Assembly: GCF_030525615.1 (NCBI RefSeq)
Contig: NZ_JAUNEJ010000006.1
Location: 83,105-147,104, forward strand
Length of the DNA: 64,000 bases
Reading direction: 5' to 3'
Origin: Cutibacterium sp.
Lineage (GTDB): Bacteria; Actinomycetota; Actinomycetes; Propionibacteriales; Propionibacteriaceae
Positions 46,884 through 56,414 of the stretch are shown piece after piece (positions within the stretch are counted from its first letter, which is position 1; each line of letters opens with the position of its first letter). The translations under genes were made by a program, and so were the position numbers. A model generated the notes under the pieces. The model did not search any database, was not told the DNA's origin, and saw only the letters and a list, made by a program, of their open reading frames with translations.

Positions 46884-48473
46884 GTGACCACCAACACCAC
46901 CGCCGCCCCACCCGGTGACCGCGCCCCCGTTAAGGACGGACTGAGCTTGCGCGCAGTCACGAAGAGGTTCGGGACTCTGACGGCCAACGACCACATCGAC
47001 CTTGATATCCGCCCCGGGCGTATCCATTGCCTGCTCGGCGAGAACGGTGCAGGCAAGTCGACCCTCATGAATATCCTGTATGGGCTGTTGCCCTCGGATG
47101 AGGGATCGGTCTACATCGATGGTGTCGAACAGCATTTCGACAATCCCAGGCAGGCTATGGCGGCTGGCATCGGGATGGTCCACCAGCACTTCATGCTTGT
47201 CAACGTGTTCACGGTGGCCGAGAACATCGTGCTGGGACGGGAGGAATCGACCGCCGGGGTGCTGTCGATGAAGCGAGCTCGCGCGAAGGTGCGTGAGCTG
47301 TCGGATCGCTATCACTTCGATGTCAACCCGGATTCCGTCATTGAGAACCTTCCGGTCGGCGTCCAGCAGCGCGTCGAGATCCTCAAATCCTTGGCCAATG
47401 ACGCCAAATACCTCATCTTCGACGAGCCTACCGCCGTGCTCACCCCGCAGGAGATCGACGAACTCATGGCCGTCATGAAGACCTTGCGAGATGAAGGCCG
47501 AGCCATCGTCTTCATCACTCATAAATTGCGTGAGGTTCGCGCCATTGCCGACGACATCACCGTGGTGCGTCGCGGAAAGATTGTTGGTGAGGCTTCTGCC
47601 GATCAGTCTGAGGCTGAGCTGGCCGAGATGATGGTGGGACGAAACGTCAAGCTGGTGGTTGACAAGGGGGAGGCCAACCCGACCGGACCGCGTCTTGAGG
47701 TCGAAAACCTTACCGTGGCCGATGACGTCGGCTCGGTTGTCGTCGACAATGTGTCCTTCACTGTCGAGGGCGGTGAGATCCTTGGCGTCGCTGGTGTGCA
47801 GGGCAACGGCCAGACTGAGCTGGCGTCGGCACTGCTTGGTCTCATCAAGCCGACCTCAGGATCAATCCGCATTGACGGCAAGGACACCACGGGTGCAGCC
47901 CCGATCAAGACGATCGAGGCCGGTCTAGGATTCGTCCCCGAGGATCGGCAGCGTGATGGTTTCATCTCAGAGTTCTCCATCGCTGAGAACCTCATCCTCA
48001 ACCAGGTCAGTGCCTTCTCCAAGCACGGTAACCTGCAACTCAAGCGCATTGCCGACAATGCCCGTGATCGGGTTGCTGAGTTCGATATTCGTACTCCCTC
48101 GGCTTCTCTGCCGGTGTCCTCTTTGTCAGGCGGTAACCAGCAGAAAGTCGTTCTGGCCCGTGAGCTTTCACGACCGTTGAGCGTGCTGGTGGCCTCCCAA
48201 CCCACTCGCGGTGTCGACGTCGGCGCCATCGAGTTCCTGCACCAGCGAATCGTCGAGGAGCGGGACAACGGTACGGCAGTTCTTATCGTCTCAACTGAAC
48301 TCGATGAGATCGAGGCTTTGTCAGACCGTATCGCGGTGATGTATCGCGGTCGGATCGTCGGAGTCGCCCCGGCGGGAACTCCTCGCGACGTTCTCGGCCT
48401 CATGATGGCCGGATTCAGTTATGACGAGGCGTGTGAGAGCGTCGCCAAGGGACACAAGGAGGTCTCGCAATGA
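46884..48473 (+). CDS. nucleoside ABC transporter ATP-binding protein (two ABC domains)
   Basis: A 529-residue protein with two ABC domains. The first (about 20-255) has intact Walker A GENGAGKST, signature-like LPVGVQQRVEILKSL and Walker B YLIFDEPTAVLTP. The second (about 270-515) has the degenerate Walker A GVQGNGQTEL and Walker B LVASQPTRGVDVG, but a good signature LSGGNQQKVVLAREL. This asymmetry is normal for the sugar/nucleoside (RbsA/YufO) class. It overlaps the first permease by 4 bases. Confidence 0.94.
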   Translation: MTTNTTAAPPGDRAPVKDGLSLRAVTKRFGTLTANDHIDLDIRPGRIHCLLGENGAGKSTLMNILYGLLPSDEGSVYIDGVEQHFDNPRQAMAAGIGMVHQHFMLVNVFTVAENIVLGREESTAGVLSMKRARAKVRELSDRYHFDVNPDSVIENLPVGVQQRVEILKSLANDAKYLIFDEPTAVLTPQEIDELMAVMKTLRDEGRAIVFITHKLREVRAIADDITVVRRGKIVGEASADQSEAELAEMMVGRNVKLVVDKGEANPTGPRLEVENLTVADDVGSVVVDNVSFTVEGGEILGVAGVQGNGQTELASALLGLIKPTSGSIRIDGKDTTGAAPIKTIEAGLGFVPEDRQRDGFISEFSIAENLILNQVSAFSKHGNLQLKRIADNARDRVAEFDIRTPSASLPVSSLSGGNQQKVVLARELSRPLSVLVASQPTRGVDVGAIEFLHQRIVEERDNGTAVLIVSTELDEIEALSDRIAVMYRGRIVGVAPAGTPRDVLGLMMAGFSYDEACESVAKGHKEVSQ

Positions 48474-49723
48474 GCACTGAATCCCCGAAGCCCACCCCGT
48501 CGGAGGAGACCACTGGGTCGACGGCGCCCGCTGCGGCCACGTCGCGTCACTCCTTCCCGTGGAATGACCTGTGGGTGACGATTGCTGCCTTCGTGCTGGC
48601 CTTCATTGTCTCGGCCATTGTCATGGTGGCTGCTGACCCGAAGATCAATAAGGAATGGAGCTACCTTTTCTCCCGTCCGGACGCCCTGACTGACTCCTGG
48701 GCCAAAGTTTCTTCAGCCTACGTCGCCCTGTTCGAGGGAGCCTTTGGATCCTGGCGGGCTTTCACCGCGACGACGGCCCAGTCCGCCCCTCTGATCTGTG
48801 GTGGTCTTGCCATCGGTTTGGGTTTCAAGGCCGGTCTGTTCAACATTGGTGGTCAAGGCCAGGCGATTGCGGGTGCAACGCTGGCTGCCTGGGTCGGATT
48901 CAACTTCCACTCCCTGCCCCTGCCCATCCATCTGCTGTTTGCTGTGATCGCTGGTTTCGTCGGGGGAGCCATCTGGGGTGGCATAGCTGGCGTCCTGAAA
49001 GCTCGCGCTGGCGCCAACGAGGTCATCGTGACCATCATGCTCAACTACGTTGCCAGTGGTCTGTTGGCATGGCTGCTGACAACGTCGGCTTTCCAGATGC
49101 CGGGCCGTACTGACCCAATTGCCCCGATCGTTGACTGGAACGCTACGTTCCCGCGATTGGCCGGGTCTCAATTGCACCTGGGATTCTTCCTGGCTGTGTT
49201 GCTGGCGGTAGGCACGTGGTGGCTACTGGATCGCACTCGTCTAGGACTTCAAATCCGTGCAGTCGGTGCTAACCCGAGCGCCTCGGCCACTGCCGGTATG
49301 AACACGAACTCGATCATCGCCTGGACCATGGTCATCTCGGGCGGTCTGGCGGGTATGGCCGGTGTCGAGGTGGCTCTGGGGCCGATCTCGGGTGCCACGC
49401 CAACCCAGCTGTCCATCGGCTTGGTCGGAACCATTGGATTCGATGCCATCACGGTGGCGTTGCTGGGCCGTTCCAAGCCGCTTGGCATCGTGCTGGCCGG
49501 TCTGTTCTGGGGGGCTATGAATCAGGGTGGTTTGAGAATGCAGGCCATGACGCAGACGTCCCTTGATCTCGTCCGAGTGATTCAGGCCGTCATCGTCATG
49601 TTCGTGGCCGCTCCCATGCTGGTCAAAACGATCCTGCCCTTCCTCAAGACCCGAAAAGAACGGAGACACAAGAAACGCGAAAAGGCTTCGGCTGACACCA
49701 CCACGAAGGGAGCCCTGGCATGA
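48470..49723 (+). CDS. nucleoside ABC transporter permease 1
   Basis: A 417-residue permease of the BPD_transp_2 (RbsC/YufP) family with about ten helices. Residues 1-35 are a Pro/Ser/Thr-rich cytoplasmic tail. Conserved: LICGGLAIGLGFKAGLFNIGGQGQ, GAIWGGIAGVLKARAGANEV, VTIMLNYVASGL and LGLQIRAVGANPSASATAGM. Coupled to both neighbours by 4-base overlaps, so ATPase and both permeases are made together. Confidence 0.93.
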   Translation: MSTESPKPTPSEETTGSTAPAAATSRHSFPWNDLWVTIAAFVLAFIVSAIVMVAADPKINKEWSYLFSRPDALTDSWAKVSSAYVALFEGAFGSWRAFTATTAQSAPLICGGLAIGLGFKAGLFNIGGQGQAIAGATLAAWVGFNFHSLPLPIHLLFAVIAGFVGGAIWGGIAGVLKARAGANEVIVTIMLNYVASGLLAWLLTTSAFQMPGRTDPIAPIVDWNATFPRLAGSQLHLGFFLAVLLAVGTWWLLDRTRLGLQIRAVGANPSASATAGMNTNSIIAWTMVISGGLAGMAGVEVALGPISGATPTQLSIGLVGTIGFDAITVALLGRSKPLGIVLAGLFWGAMNQGGLRMQAMTQTSLDLVRVIQAVIVMFVAAPMLVKTILPFLKTRKERRHKKREKASADTTTKGALA

Positions 49724-51063
49724 GTCCGTCGGCGCGTTTTCCCCGTCCCACCACGTCCGACATTGACGTGCCTGCTGAAGTCAGCGAGGCTCTGGACAAG
49801 GAGCTGGAGTTCGAGCAGGTGGAGTCCCGCGAGGCCCGAACCCATCGTCTGTCGACGGGCGTACTTATCGCCATCATGGCGGTCATCCTGTTTTTCCTGC
49901 TGACCAAGACTTCTGGCAAGGCTCACTTTGCCTTCACTGACGCCTTGGCGGGTAAAGATTTGGGGACCCTGACGGTTTCCGGATTCCCGACAGTCCTCGT
50001 CAGCGCTATCGCATGTCTGTTGGCAGCCGGTGCATTCTTCGTGGGTCGCAGCCGTCACACCTTGACTCTCACTGCCGGGGTCGTGGCCGGTATCGCCATT
50101 GTCATCGGCTTCCTGAGCTGGGCAGCTGCCGGACGCGAACTGCCCTTCCAAGTGGCGGGCCAGTTGCAGGGCACCTTGTCAGTGGCCACCCCGCTAGTTC
50201 TTGGCGCTCTGTGCGGTGTGATGTGTGAGCGTGCCGGTGTCGTCAACGTCGCGATCGAGGGTCAGATGCTCACTGCAGCCTTTGCTGCGGCTCTGGTCGG
50301 ATCAATGACCCAGACGGTGTTCGCGGCCATCGTCGCAGCAGCGATCGCCTCGGTGCTGACAGCCGCCCTGCTGGCCGTGTTCACCATCAAGTACTTTGTC
50401 GACGAGGTCGTCATGGGCGTGGTGGTCAACCTCTTCGCCTCGGGCTTGACGGGCTTCCTGTATACCCAGCTGCTCTCGCCCGAGGCCGAGAAGTACAACA
50501 CCGCCCCGATCATGGCGGAGGTGCCGATTCCCGTGCTGTCAAAGATCCCGTTCTTCGGGCCGATCTTTTTCGATCAGACGATTCTGGTCTATATCGGTTT
50601 CCTCTGTATTCCGTTGGTGTGGTTCCTGCTGTGGCGGACCAAGTGGGGGCTGCGGGTGCGTTCCGTGGGCGAACATCCGGAGGCTGCTGACACCGTCGGT
50701 ATTTCCGTTGCCGGGATTCGGTGGTCAGCCGTGCTGGTCGGCGGTATTTTCGCCGGTCTGGGTGGGGCCTACTTCACCATCGGTACCGTGGGGTCCTTCT
50801 CGAAGGACATCACAGTCGGTAACGGTTTTATCGCCCTGGCCGCCCTCATCATGGGCCGGTGGCGTCCAGGGCTGGCTGCTGTGATGGCCCTGTTCTTCAG
50901 CTTCGTGACCCAGCTGTCTACCGAGCTGTCGACGATCAGCGCCCCAATGCCCTCGCAGTTCCTGCTTATCCTGCCGTACATCGCAACCATCGTTGCGGTG
51001 GCGGGCCTGGTGGGAAAGGTGAGGTCGCCAGCAGCCGACGGAACCCCGTACATCAAGGAGTGA
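49720..51063 (+). CDS. nucleoside ABC transporter permease 2
   Basis: A 447-residue permease (YufQ-like). After a charged N-terminus of about 45 residues it has around ten helices. LVLGALCGVMCERAGVVNVAIEG, DEVVMGVVVNLFASGLTGFL, GLRVRSVGEHPEAADTVGIS and GAYFTIGTVGSFSKDITVGN are characteristic. Paired with permease 1 as a heterodimer. The next gene, cytidine deaminase, starts 1 base after its stop. Confidence 0.93.
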   Translation: MSPSARFPRPTTSDIDVPAEVSEALDKELEFEQVESREARTHRLSTGVLIAIMAVILFFLLTKTSGKAHFAFTDALAGKDLGTLTVSGFPTVLVSAIACLLAAGAFFVGRSRHTLTLTAGVVAGIAIVIGFLSWAAAGRELPFQVAGQLQGTLSVATPLVLGALCGVMCERAGVVNVAIEGQMLTAAFAAALVGSMTQTVFAAIVAAAIASVLTAALLAVFTIKYFVDEVVMGVVVNLFASGLTGFLYTQLLSPEAEKYNTAPIMAEVPIPVLSKIPFFGPIFFDQTILVYIGFLCIPLVWFLLWRTKWGLRVRSVGEHPEAADTVGISVAGIRWSAVLVGGIFAGLGGAYFTIGTVGSFSKDITVGNGFIALAALIMGRWRPGLAAVMALFFSFVTQLSTELSTISAPMPSQFLLILPYIATIVAVAGLVGKVRSPAADGTPYIKE

Positions 51064-51064
51064 C

Positions 51065-51478
51065 GTGGACGTCGACTGGTCAAGGTTGCGCTCTCGCGCC
51101 CGTGAGCTGACCAAGCGCGCCTATGTGCCGTACTCCCATTTTCCGGTGGGAGCGGCAGGGCTTGCCGAGGATGGCCGAGTGGTTGTCGGATGCAACGTCG
51201 AGAACGCCGGTTACGGGGTCACCCTGTGCGCCGAGTGCGGGTTGATTAGCGACCTCGTGGCCGGCGGAGGGGGACATCTCCTCGCCTTTTGCTGCGTTGA
51301 CGCCACGGGTCAGACGATCATGCCGTGCGGGCGTTGTCGTCAATTATTGTGGGAACATGGCGGCCCGGGAATGCTTATCGACACCCCAGCCGGGGTGCAG
51401 ACGATGGCCGAGGTGCTGCCGCAGGCCTTTGGTAGTGATGACCTTGATCGGGTAGCCAACCAGCAGGAGAAGTCATGA
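51065..51478 (+). CDS. cdd: cytidine deaminase
   Basis: A 137-residue zinc enzyme converting cytidine and deoxycytidine to uridine and deoxyuridine. YVPYSHFPVGAAGLAEDG, GCNVENAGYGVTLCAE (first zinc Cys and catalytic Glu in CAE) and MPCGRCRQLLWE (other zinc cysteines) are intact. Its place at the end of the nucleoside importer operon indicates that imported cytidine is a physiological substrate. GTG start; overlaps the next gene by 4 bases. Confidence 0.96.
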   Translation: MDVDWSRLRSRARELTKRAYVPYSHFPVGAAGLAEDGRVVVGCNVENAGYGVTLCAECGLISDLVAGGGGHLLAFCCVDATGQTIMPCGRCRQLLWEHGGPGMLIDTPAGVQTMAEVLPQAFGSDDLDRVANQQEKS

Positions 51479-52371
51479 TCGTCGCGGCAGCTGATGGGTC
51501 TTCCCTCGACAATCCAGGCCCAGCCGGTTGGGCCTGGTACATCGACGATGACACCTGGGCTGCGGGCGGTTGGCCGCGTGGCACGAATAACATGGGCGAA
51601 CTCAAGGCTGTCCTCGACCTGTTGCGCGCCACCCGTGACGCTGACGAGCCGCTGACGATCCTGTGCGATTCCCAATACGCCATCAACTGCTGTACCAAGT
51701 GGATGTCAGGGTGGAAGCGCAAGGGGTGGCGCAAACGCGACGGCAAACCGGTCCTCAATCGAGATCTGCTGGAGTGCCTTGACGAGGAACTCGAGGGTCG
51801 TGACGTCAGCTTCGAATGGGTCAAGGGACACGCTGGCCACGCCATGAATGAGGCAGCCGATCAGCGCGCCCGTGCAGCCGCCACAGCATTCCGGGATGGT
51901 ACTCCGGTCGATCACGGTCCAGGCTTCGGTGGAGTTGTCCGCGAGCTGGAGCAGGACGTTGCGAGTCCTGGACGCGGCGTCGCACAGGAAGGGCTGTTCG
52001 ATCTGCCGGAACGCCCTGCTACCCCCGAGCAGGAACTCGTTGGGATTCTTACCGACAATGAACGTCGCCTCCTGGAGACCGACGTCGGCGCTCACCGTCG
52101 CGCCCTCAAAGAGCTTGCGGCCCGCGATTTCGTCGAGCATGACGCGGATGGGCGGCTGTGGACGAAGGGTCGTGCCCTAGCGCAAATGCCTGCCCCGAAG
52201 GTGCGGACGAGTATCGAGATTCTCGGAATGGTATGTCTCGGTCCGGCAGACGTCCTGCTGCGCTGGCGGGCTCGGGCTGGGTCTCAGGTGAGTTTGCGAG
52301 TATCGCTGTGGCACCGCGACTCTGAGCGTGGCTGGCAGGTGAGATTTCACCAGATCACCCCGGTGCGCTGA
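51475..52371 (+). CDS. RNase H-fold protein with extra C-terminal domain
   Basis: A 298-residue protein. Residues 1-140 are an RNase HI domain with the acidic active site in order: AADGSSLDNPG (Asp), NNMGELKAVLDLL (Glu), ILCDSQYAINC (Asp), WVKGHAGHAMNEAADQRA (His and Asp). The remaining 155 residues form an added domain (TPEQELVGILTDNERRLLE ... LLRWRARAGSQVSLRVSLW) that resembles a DUF4440-like cone or a small beta-barrel domain, not securely assigned. It would cleave RNA in RNA-DNA hybrids. Coupled to cdd by a 4-base overlap, an odd pairing that may only be operon drift. Confidence 0.82.
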   Translation: MIVAAADGSSLDNPGPAGWAWYIDDDTWAAGGWPRGTNNMGELKAVLDLLRATRDADEPLTILCDSQYAINCCTKWMSGWKRKGWRKRDGKPVLNRDLLECLDEELEGRDVSFEWVKGHAGHAMNEAADQRARAAATAFRDGTPVDHGPGFGGVVRELEQDVASPGRGVAQEGLFDLPERPATPEQELVGILTDNERRLLETDVGAHRRALKELAARDFVEHDADGRLWTKGRALAQMPAPKVRTSIEILGMVCLGPADVLLRWRARAGSQVSLRVSLWHRDSERGWQVRFHQITPVR

Positions 52372-52430
52372 CCTGTCCACCAGAGGCGGCACGACGACCA
52401 CGATGACGTCATACCGGTACAGTTACTTTT

Positions 52431-54206
52431 ATGTGTGCCAACATTCTTACTGCCGTTGCGTGGCCCTACGCCAATGGGCCTCGACATATCGGCCATGTAT
52501 CCGGATTCGGTGTCCCCTCTGACGTCTTCGCCCGGTACATGCGAATGTCGGGCCACCGCGTACTCATGGTTTCCGGTTCGGACTGTCACGGCACTGCTAT
52601 CTCTGTCAAAGCCGACCAGGAGGGTCTGACGGCCCAGGAGTGCGCCAAGAAGTACCACCGTATTATTGCGTCCGATCTGCAGGGTTTGGGCTTGTCCTAT
52701 GACCTGTACACCTCGACGATGACGGATAACCACGCTCACGTCACCCAGGAGATTTTTACCCGGTTGTACGAGAATGGTTACGTGGTCAAGAAGGCTGAGA
52801 TGGGGGCGTTCGAGCCGTCGACTGGCCGAACCCTTCCGGACCGCTACATCGAGGGCACCTGTCCGATCTGCGGATATGACGACGCCCGCGGCGATCAGTG
52901 TGACAATTGTGGTCGACAGCTCGACCCAGCTGATCTGCTCAACCCACGTTCCAAGACCACCGGTGCCACCCCGGAGTTCCGCGAGACCGAGCATTTCTTC
53001 CTCGATCTGCCTGCCCTCGCGGAATCCCTCACGACGTGGATCGATACTCGCACCGATTGGCGTCCCAACGTCCTCAAGTTTTCCCACAATCTTCTTGAAG
53101 AACTGCGCCCGCGTGCCATCACCCGTGACCTTGACTGGGGTATCAAGGTGCCGGTCGAGGGCTGGGAGAACGAACCCATGAAGCGTATCTACGTGTGGTT
53201 CGACGCCGTTATTGGTTATCTTTCCGCCTCTATCGAGTGGGCTCGGCGTATCGGCAAGCCGGATGCTTGGCGTGACTTCTGGAACGACGAGGACACCCGG
53301 TCCTACTACTTCATGGGCAAGGACAACATTGTCTTCCACTCTGTGATTTGGCCAGGAATGTTGCTGGGCACCAACGGACGCGGTGATAGGGGAGGCGAGC
53401 CTTCCGAGGAACTCGGTATCCTCGACCTGCCGACTGAGATCGTCTCCAGCGAATTCCTCACCATGAGTGGTTCGAAGGTGTCGAACTCTCGCGGTGCCAC
53501 CATCTTCGTGGGGGATTTCTTGCGTGAGTTCGGACCAGACGCACTGCGTTACTTCATCGCAGTGGCCGGCCCGGAAAACCAGGACACCGACTTCACATGG
53601 GAGGAGTTCGTCCGTCGGGTGAACTTCGAGCTGGCCAACGAGTGGGGGAACCTGGTCAACCGGTCGATCTCGATGGCTTTCAAGAACTGCGGCGAGATTC
53701 CGGCTGCCGGAGAGCTGACCGACGCCGACCGCGAATTGCTGCAGGTCTCCGCTGCCGGATTCGACACTGTGGGAGACCTGCTCACCCATACAAAGTTCAA
53801 GGCGGCTATTAGTGAGGCAATGAGGATCGTCGGCCTAGCAAACGCCTACATTTCCGCTCAGGAGCCTTGGAAGCTCAAGGACGATCCGCAACGCCGCGAC
53901 ACCGTGCTGCACGTGGCCCTGCAGGTCGTCAGTGACGTCAACACCATGTTGACACCGTTCATGCCGCACTCGGCCCAGAAGATTTATGAGGCGCTGGGCG
54001 GCGAGGGTGTGTGGGCTGCTCAACCCGAACTCATCGAGACCGAGGAAAACACCATCCTCATGGGTGACTACGCCTCCGAAAAGGCCTCCTGGGGTCGTCG
54101 TGACATCGCGGTGGGAACCCCGTTGTCCAAGCCCAGCCCGATCTTCCGCAAGCTTGACCCGAAACTTGCGGAGACTGGACCAGAATGGGCCCCAGTTAAC
54201 CCGTAG
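52431..54206 (+). CDS. metG: methionyl-tRNA synthetase
   Basis: A 591-residue class I synthetase. The HIGH motif is in [20 protein letters not shown]. The zinc knuckle has the paired cysteines [18 protein letters not shown]. The usual KMSKS loop is replaced by [20 protein letters not shown], the KFS.SRG-like variant found in part of the actinobacterial MetG group. The anticodon-binding helix bundle follows (about 400-540). No C-terminal dimerisation domain is present. It lies downstream of the RNase H gene by 59 bases. The 160 bases after it hold no recognised element. Confidence 0.96.
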   Translation: MCANILTAVAWPYANGPRHIGHVSGFGVPSDVFARYMRMSGHRVLMVSGSDCHGTAISVKADQEGLTAQECAKKYHRIIASDLQGLGLSYDLYTSTMTDNHAHVTQEIFTRLYENGYVVKKAEMGAFEPSTGRTLPDRYIEGTCPICGYDDARGDQCDNCGRQLDPADLLNPRSKTTGATPEFRETEHFFLDLPALAESLTTWIDTRTDWRPNVLKFSHNLLEELRPRAITRDLDWGIKVPVEGWENEPMKRIYVWFDAVIGYLSASIEWARRIGKPDAWRDFWNDEDTRSYYFMGKDNIVFHSVIWPGMLLGTNGRGDRGGEPSEELGILDLPTEIVSSEFLTMSGSKVSNSRGATIFVGDFLREFGPDALRYFIAVAGPENQDTDFTWEEFVRRVNFELANEWGNLVNRSISMAFKNCGEIPAAGELTDADRELLQVSAAGFDTVGDLLTHTKFKAAISEAMRIVGLANAYISAQEPWKLKDDPQRRDTVLHVALQVVSDVNTMLTPFMPHSAQKIYEALGGEGVWAAQPELIETEENTILMGDYASEKASWGRRDIAVGTPLSKPSPIFRKLDPKLAETGPEWAPVNP

Positions 54207-54370
54207 TGAGGTGCCGTCCGCCGGCTGCCAAGAAGTACCCGAAACCGACGATGGTGAAGCGTACTTGGTTTGGGGTTCTTCGCACTTGAGGGTGTAGACG
54301 GGGTTCGGTTTCCAGCGGTGATCTCGCGATGTCGTGCGCCGAGATTACGGAATCCTAGTTGTAGTTGGTC

Positions 54371-55531
54371 TTAGAGCTGGCGGGCCAGCCGCTGCAACTG
54401 GCAGACGATGAGGGCGCACGCCTCGGCGTCGGAATCTGCCCGGTGGTGATCCAGTTGGAAACTTGGCTCACAGGCCTCGAGGACCGTCGGGAGCTTGTAA
54501 TTGGGCAGGCCGGGGATGAGGCGTTGAGCTGTCCGATAGGAGCAGAAGAACGGAGACGGCAAGGTGACCGTGCCGAAGTATTCGTCGAGCTGACGCCACA
54601 CCCGGGAATCGAATGCAGCGTTGTGGGCGTAGACGGTGGCTCCGTTAACAAAGTGGGAGATGTCATCGGCGATGGACGGCCACATGGGAGAATTCCAGAC
54701 ATCGGTGGCAGAGATCCCATGGAGGTAGGTGAACTCGAAGGAGTCCCAGCCACGCGGCGGCCTGATGAGGGTGTTGAATCTATCGACGACCTGGCCGTCA
54801 CGGACCTTCACCATGGCCAACTGGCAGGCTGAGACACCACCCATTCGATTGGCTGTCTCGAAGTCGACGGCCACGAATTGTGGATCAGCGATTTGTCGTG
54901 GAGTTGGTATGAGGGGTGGATGATGTCTCGACGTTTGCGCGTCCCAGGCTGACCTTCCAGAGGACATCCGGTGAGAATCGTCGGCACCGTGGTCGTGTCG
55001 GGTCGCTTTCTCCTGCTTGGCGACCTCGACGAGCCGTTTCCACTCTTCGTGGTGTACAGAAGCGTCTCGTCCCTCCGCTTTGGCCCACATCTCGTTAGCT
55101 CTGGCCAGACGTTTCTGCAGGTCAATGCGGTGGTCTTGACGAGTGGGACTTAGCCCAAGATCCAGCCACGCACTGATCGTGTGTACCTCGTCGGAATAGG
55201 CCTTCATCTTGTGCTGAATCTTCGCCACTTCGATGACGTAATGCTCCATGACATTGCTGGGACGAGCTTTTGCCGTCTCTACCATGGCGTCCATGCAACC
55301 GGTGGCGATGACGAGAGCTTGGTCATAGTCACCGTTGCGCTTGAGTACCGAAATTGTCGGCCCCCAGTCCCAGATAGCTCGACCTCGGTACTTCGGCATT
55401 ACCACGTCGGGTGTCGCGGTGAACGCCTCCTGGTTATCAATGTCGGATGATTTTGGGTTAGCGCGATTCTTATCATCGTGGGTGTTGTTGATTTCCGCCA
55501 GTTTCTGTTCGAGCCACCTCGAGAAACCCAT
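54371..55531 (-). CDS. DEDDh exonuclease-domain protein
   Basis: A 386-residue protein in two parts. Residues about 215-386 form a DnaQ-like 3'-5' exonuclease domain: FVAVDFETANRMG (D, E), YAHNAAFDSRVWRQL (D) and DHHRADSDAEACALI (H, D), completing DEDDh. Residues 1-210 are helical and charged with no family I recognise (SDEVHTISAWLDLGLSPTRQ). It may act on DNA ends or small nucleic acids; the substrate is unknown. The start MGFSRWLEQKLAEI at 55531 is preferred over one seven codons earlier. Leftward, not overlapping its neighbours. Confidence 0.8.
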   Translation of the reverse strand: MGFSRWLEQKLAEINNTHDDKNRANPKSSDIDNQEAFTATPDVVMPKYRGRAIWDWGPTISVLKRNGDYDQALVIATGCMDAMVETAKARPSNVMEHYVIEVAKIQHKMKAYSDEVHTISAWLDLGLSPTRQDHRIDLQKRLARANEMWAKAEGRDASVHHEEWKRLVEVAKQEKATRHDHGADDSHRMSSGRSAWDAQTSRHHPPLIPTPRQIADPQFVAVDFETANRMGGVSACQLAMVKVRDGQVVDRFNTLIRPPRGWDSFEFTYLHGISATDVWNSPMWPSIADDISHFVNGATVYAHNAAFDSRVWRQLDEYFGTVTLPSPFFCSYRTAQRLIPGLPNYKLPTVLEACEPSFQLDHHRADSDAEACALIVCQLQRLARQL

Positions 55532-55703
55532 GTCTATTCTCCTCGCCTTCACGTTGCTGCGGTGAGCGTCAAACCGCTGGCTACACCTCGGATAAGAGTA
55601 TTCCTGGGTTCAGACATCTACGGCGGGTAGTGTTCCGTCCTCGGTGTTCTTGTCTGGGCACACTCTGAACGGTCTGAGCCGGCCGAGCGAGGGATTGGAC
55701 CGG

Positions 55704-56339
55704 TCACGGCGTGCCTGGAATACGGCGTCCGTGGAAAGTAACTGCGTTATGGTCGACATCGCTTATTGGGGCCGCAACGATGGCACTTGCCCGTCTCATG
55801 CTCATGGGTTGAAATCCCATCACGATGGCTCGTGATCGCAGCGCGGGTTCTGCCTGGCACAAGGCCAGACCGCGGCGAATGAGCACCGGCGGAGATTTGC
55901 GATGCTGGCGTAAGTCGCGGATGAGTCGGCGGGCGAAGTTGAACCAGCGGGGACGGTCCAACCAGATAGGCAGGACGTCCATGCCGACCCTCAGACATGG
56001 ATCGAGTAGGTCGAGGGCGAAAATCCCCTCGGCAATGACGGCTGGCGCCTCTGCCACGTTGACGACATGAGTGCCCTCGGCCCGAGACTTCGAGATGTCG
56101 TAGCAGGGAACGACAGTGTGTCCTATGGTCGCGAGTTCCTTCAGAGCATCCACCGCCGCTGGCAGGTTCCAAGAGATGACGTCATCCCAGTCGACCATGC
56201 CATGTATTCGGGGGAGATCAGGCTCGTCACCGTTGCGGTAGAAGTCGTCAAGGCGCAGTTCAGGCAGTTCTGCCATATGTGTGAGACGAGATTTCCCTGA
56301 CCCAGAGGGTCCTGCCAACAGGATGATCGTGCGCGCCAT
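55704..56339 (-). CDS. uridine kinase-like P-loop protein
   Basis: A 211-residue P-loop kinase. Walker A is GPSGSGKSRLT; LRLDDFYRNGDEPDLPRI and VDWDDVISWNLPAAVDAL match uridine kinase/phosphoribulokinase substrate loops; IAEGIFALDL is the usual Walker B-like strand. It probably phosphorylates uridine or a related nucleoside, which fits the salvage genes next to it. It follows the phosphohexomutase gene on the same strand after 75 bases. Confidence 0.78.
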   Translation of the reverse strand: MARTIILLAGPSGSGKSRLTHMAELPELRLDDFYRNGDEPDLPRIHGMVDWDDVISWNLPAAVDALKELATIGHTVVPCYDISKSRAEGTHVVNVAEAPAVIAEGIFALDLLDPCLRVGMDVLPIWLDRPRWFNFARRLIRDLRQHRKSPPVLIRRGLALCQAEPALRSRAIVMGFQPMSMRRASAIVAAPISDVDHNAVTFHGRRIPGTP

Positions 56340-56414
56340 GGCTTGTCAGTCTATCGGCAGGGCCATCGTGGGTATGGCGGGATTGTGGAGTCTTTGCTCA
56401 TCGTCACCGTGGCG

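Noticed and set aside
45650..47068. 472-codon frame antisense to the BMP lipoprotein gene
   Set aside because: Low-complexity Val/Asp/Gly composition typical of an antisense shadow.
52347..53789. 480-codon frame antisense to metG
   Set aside because: metG is certain on the other strand and this frame shows no family features.
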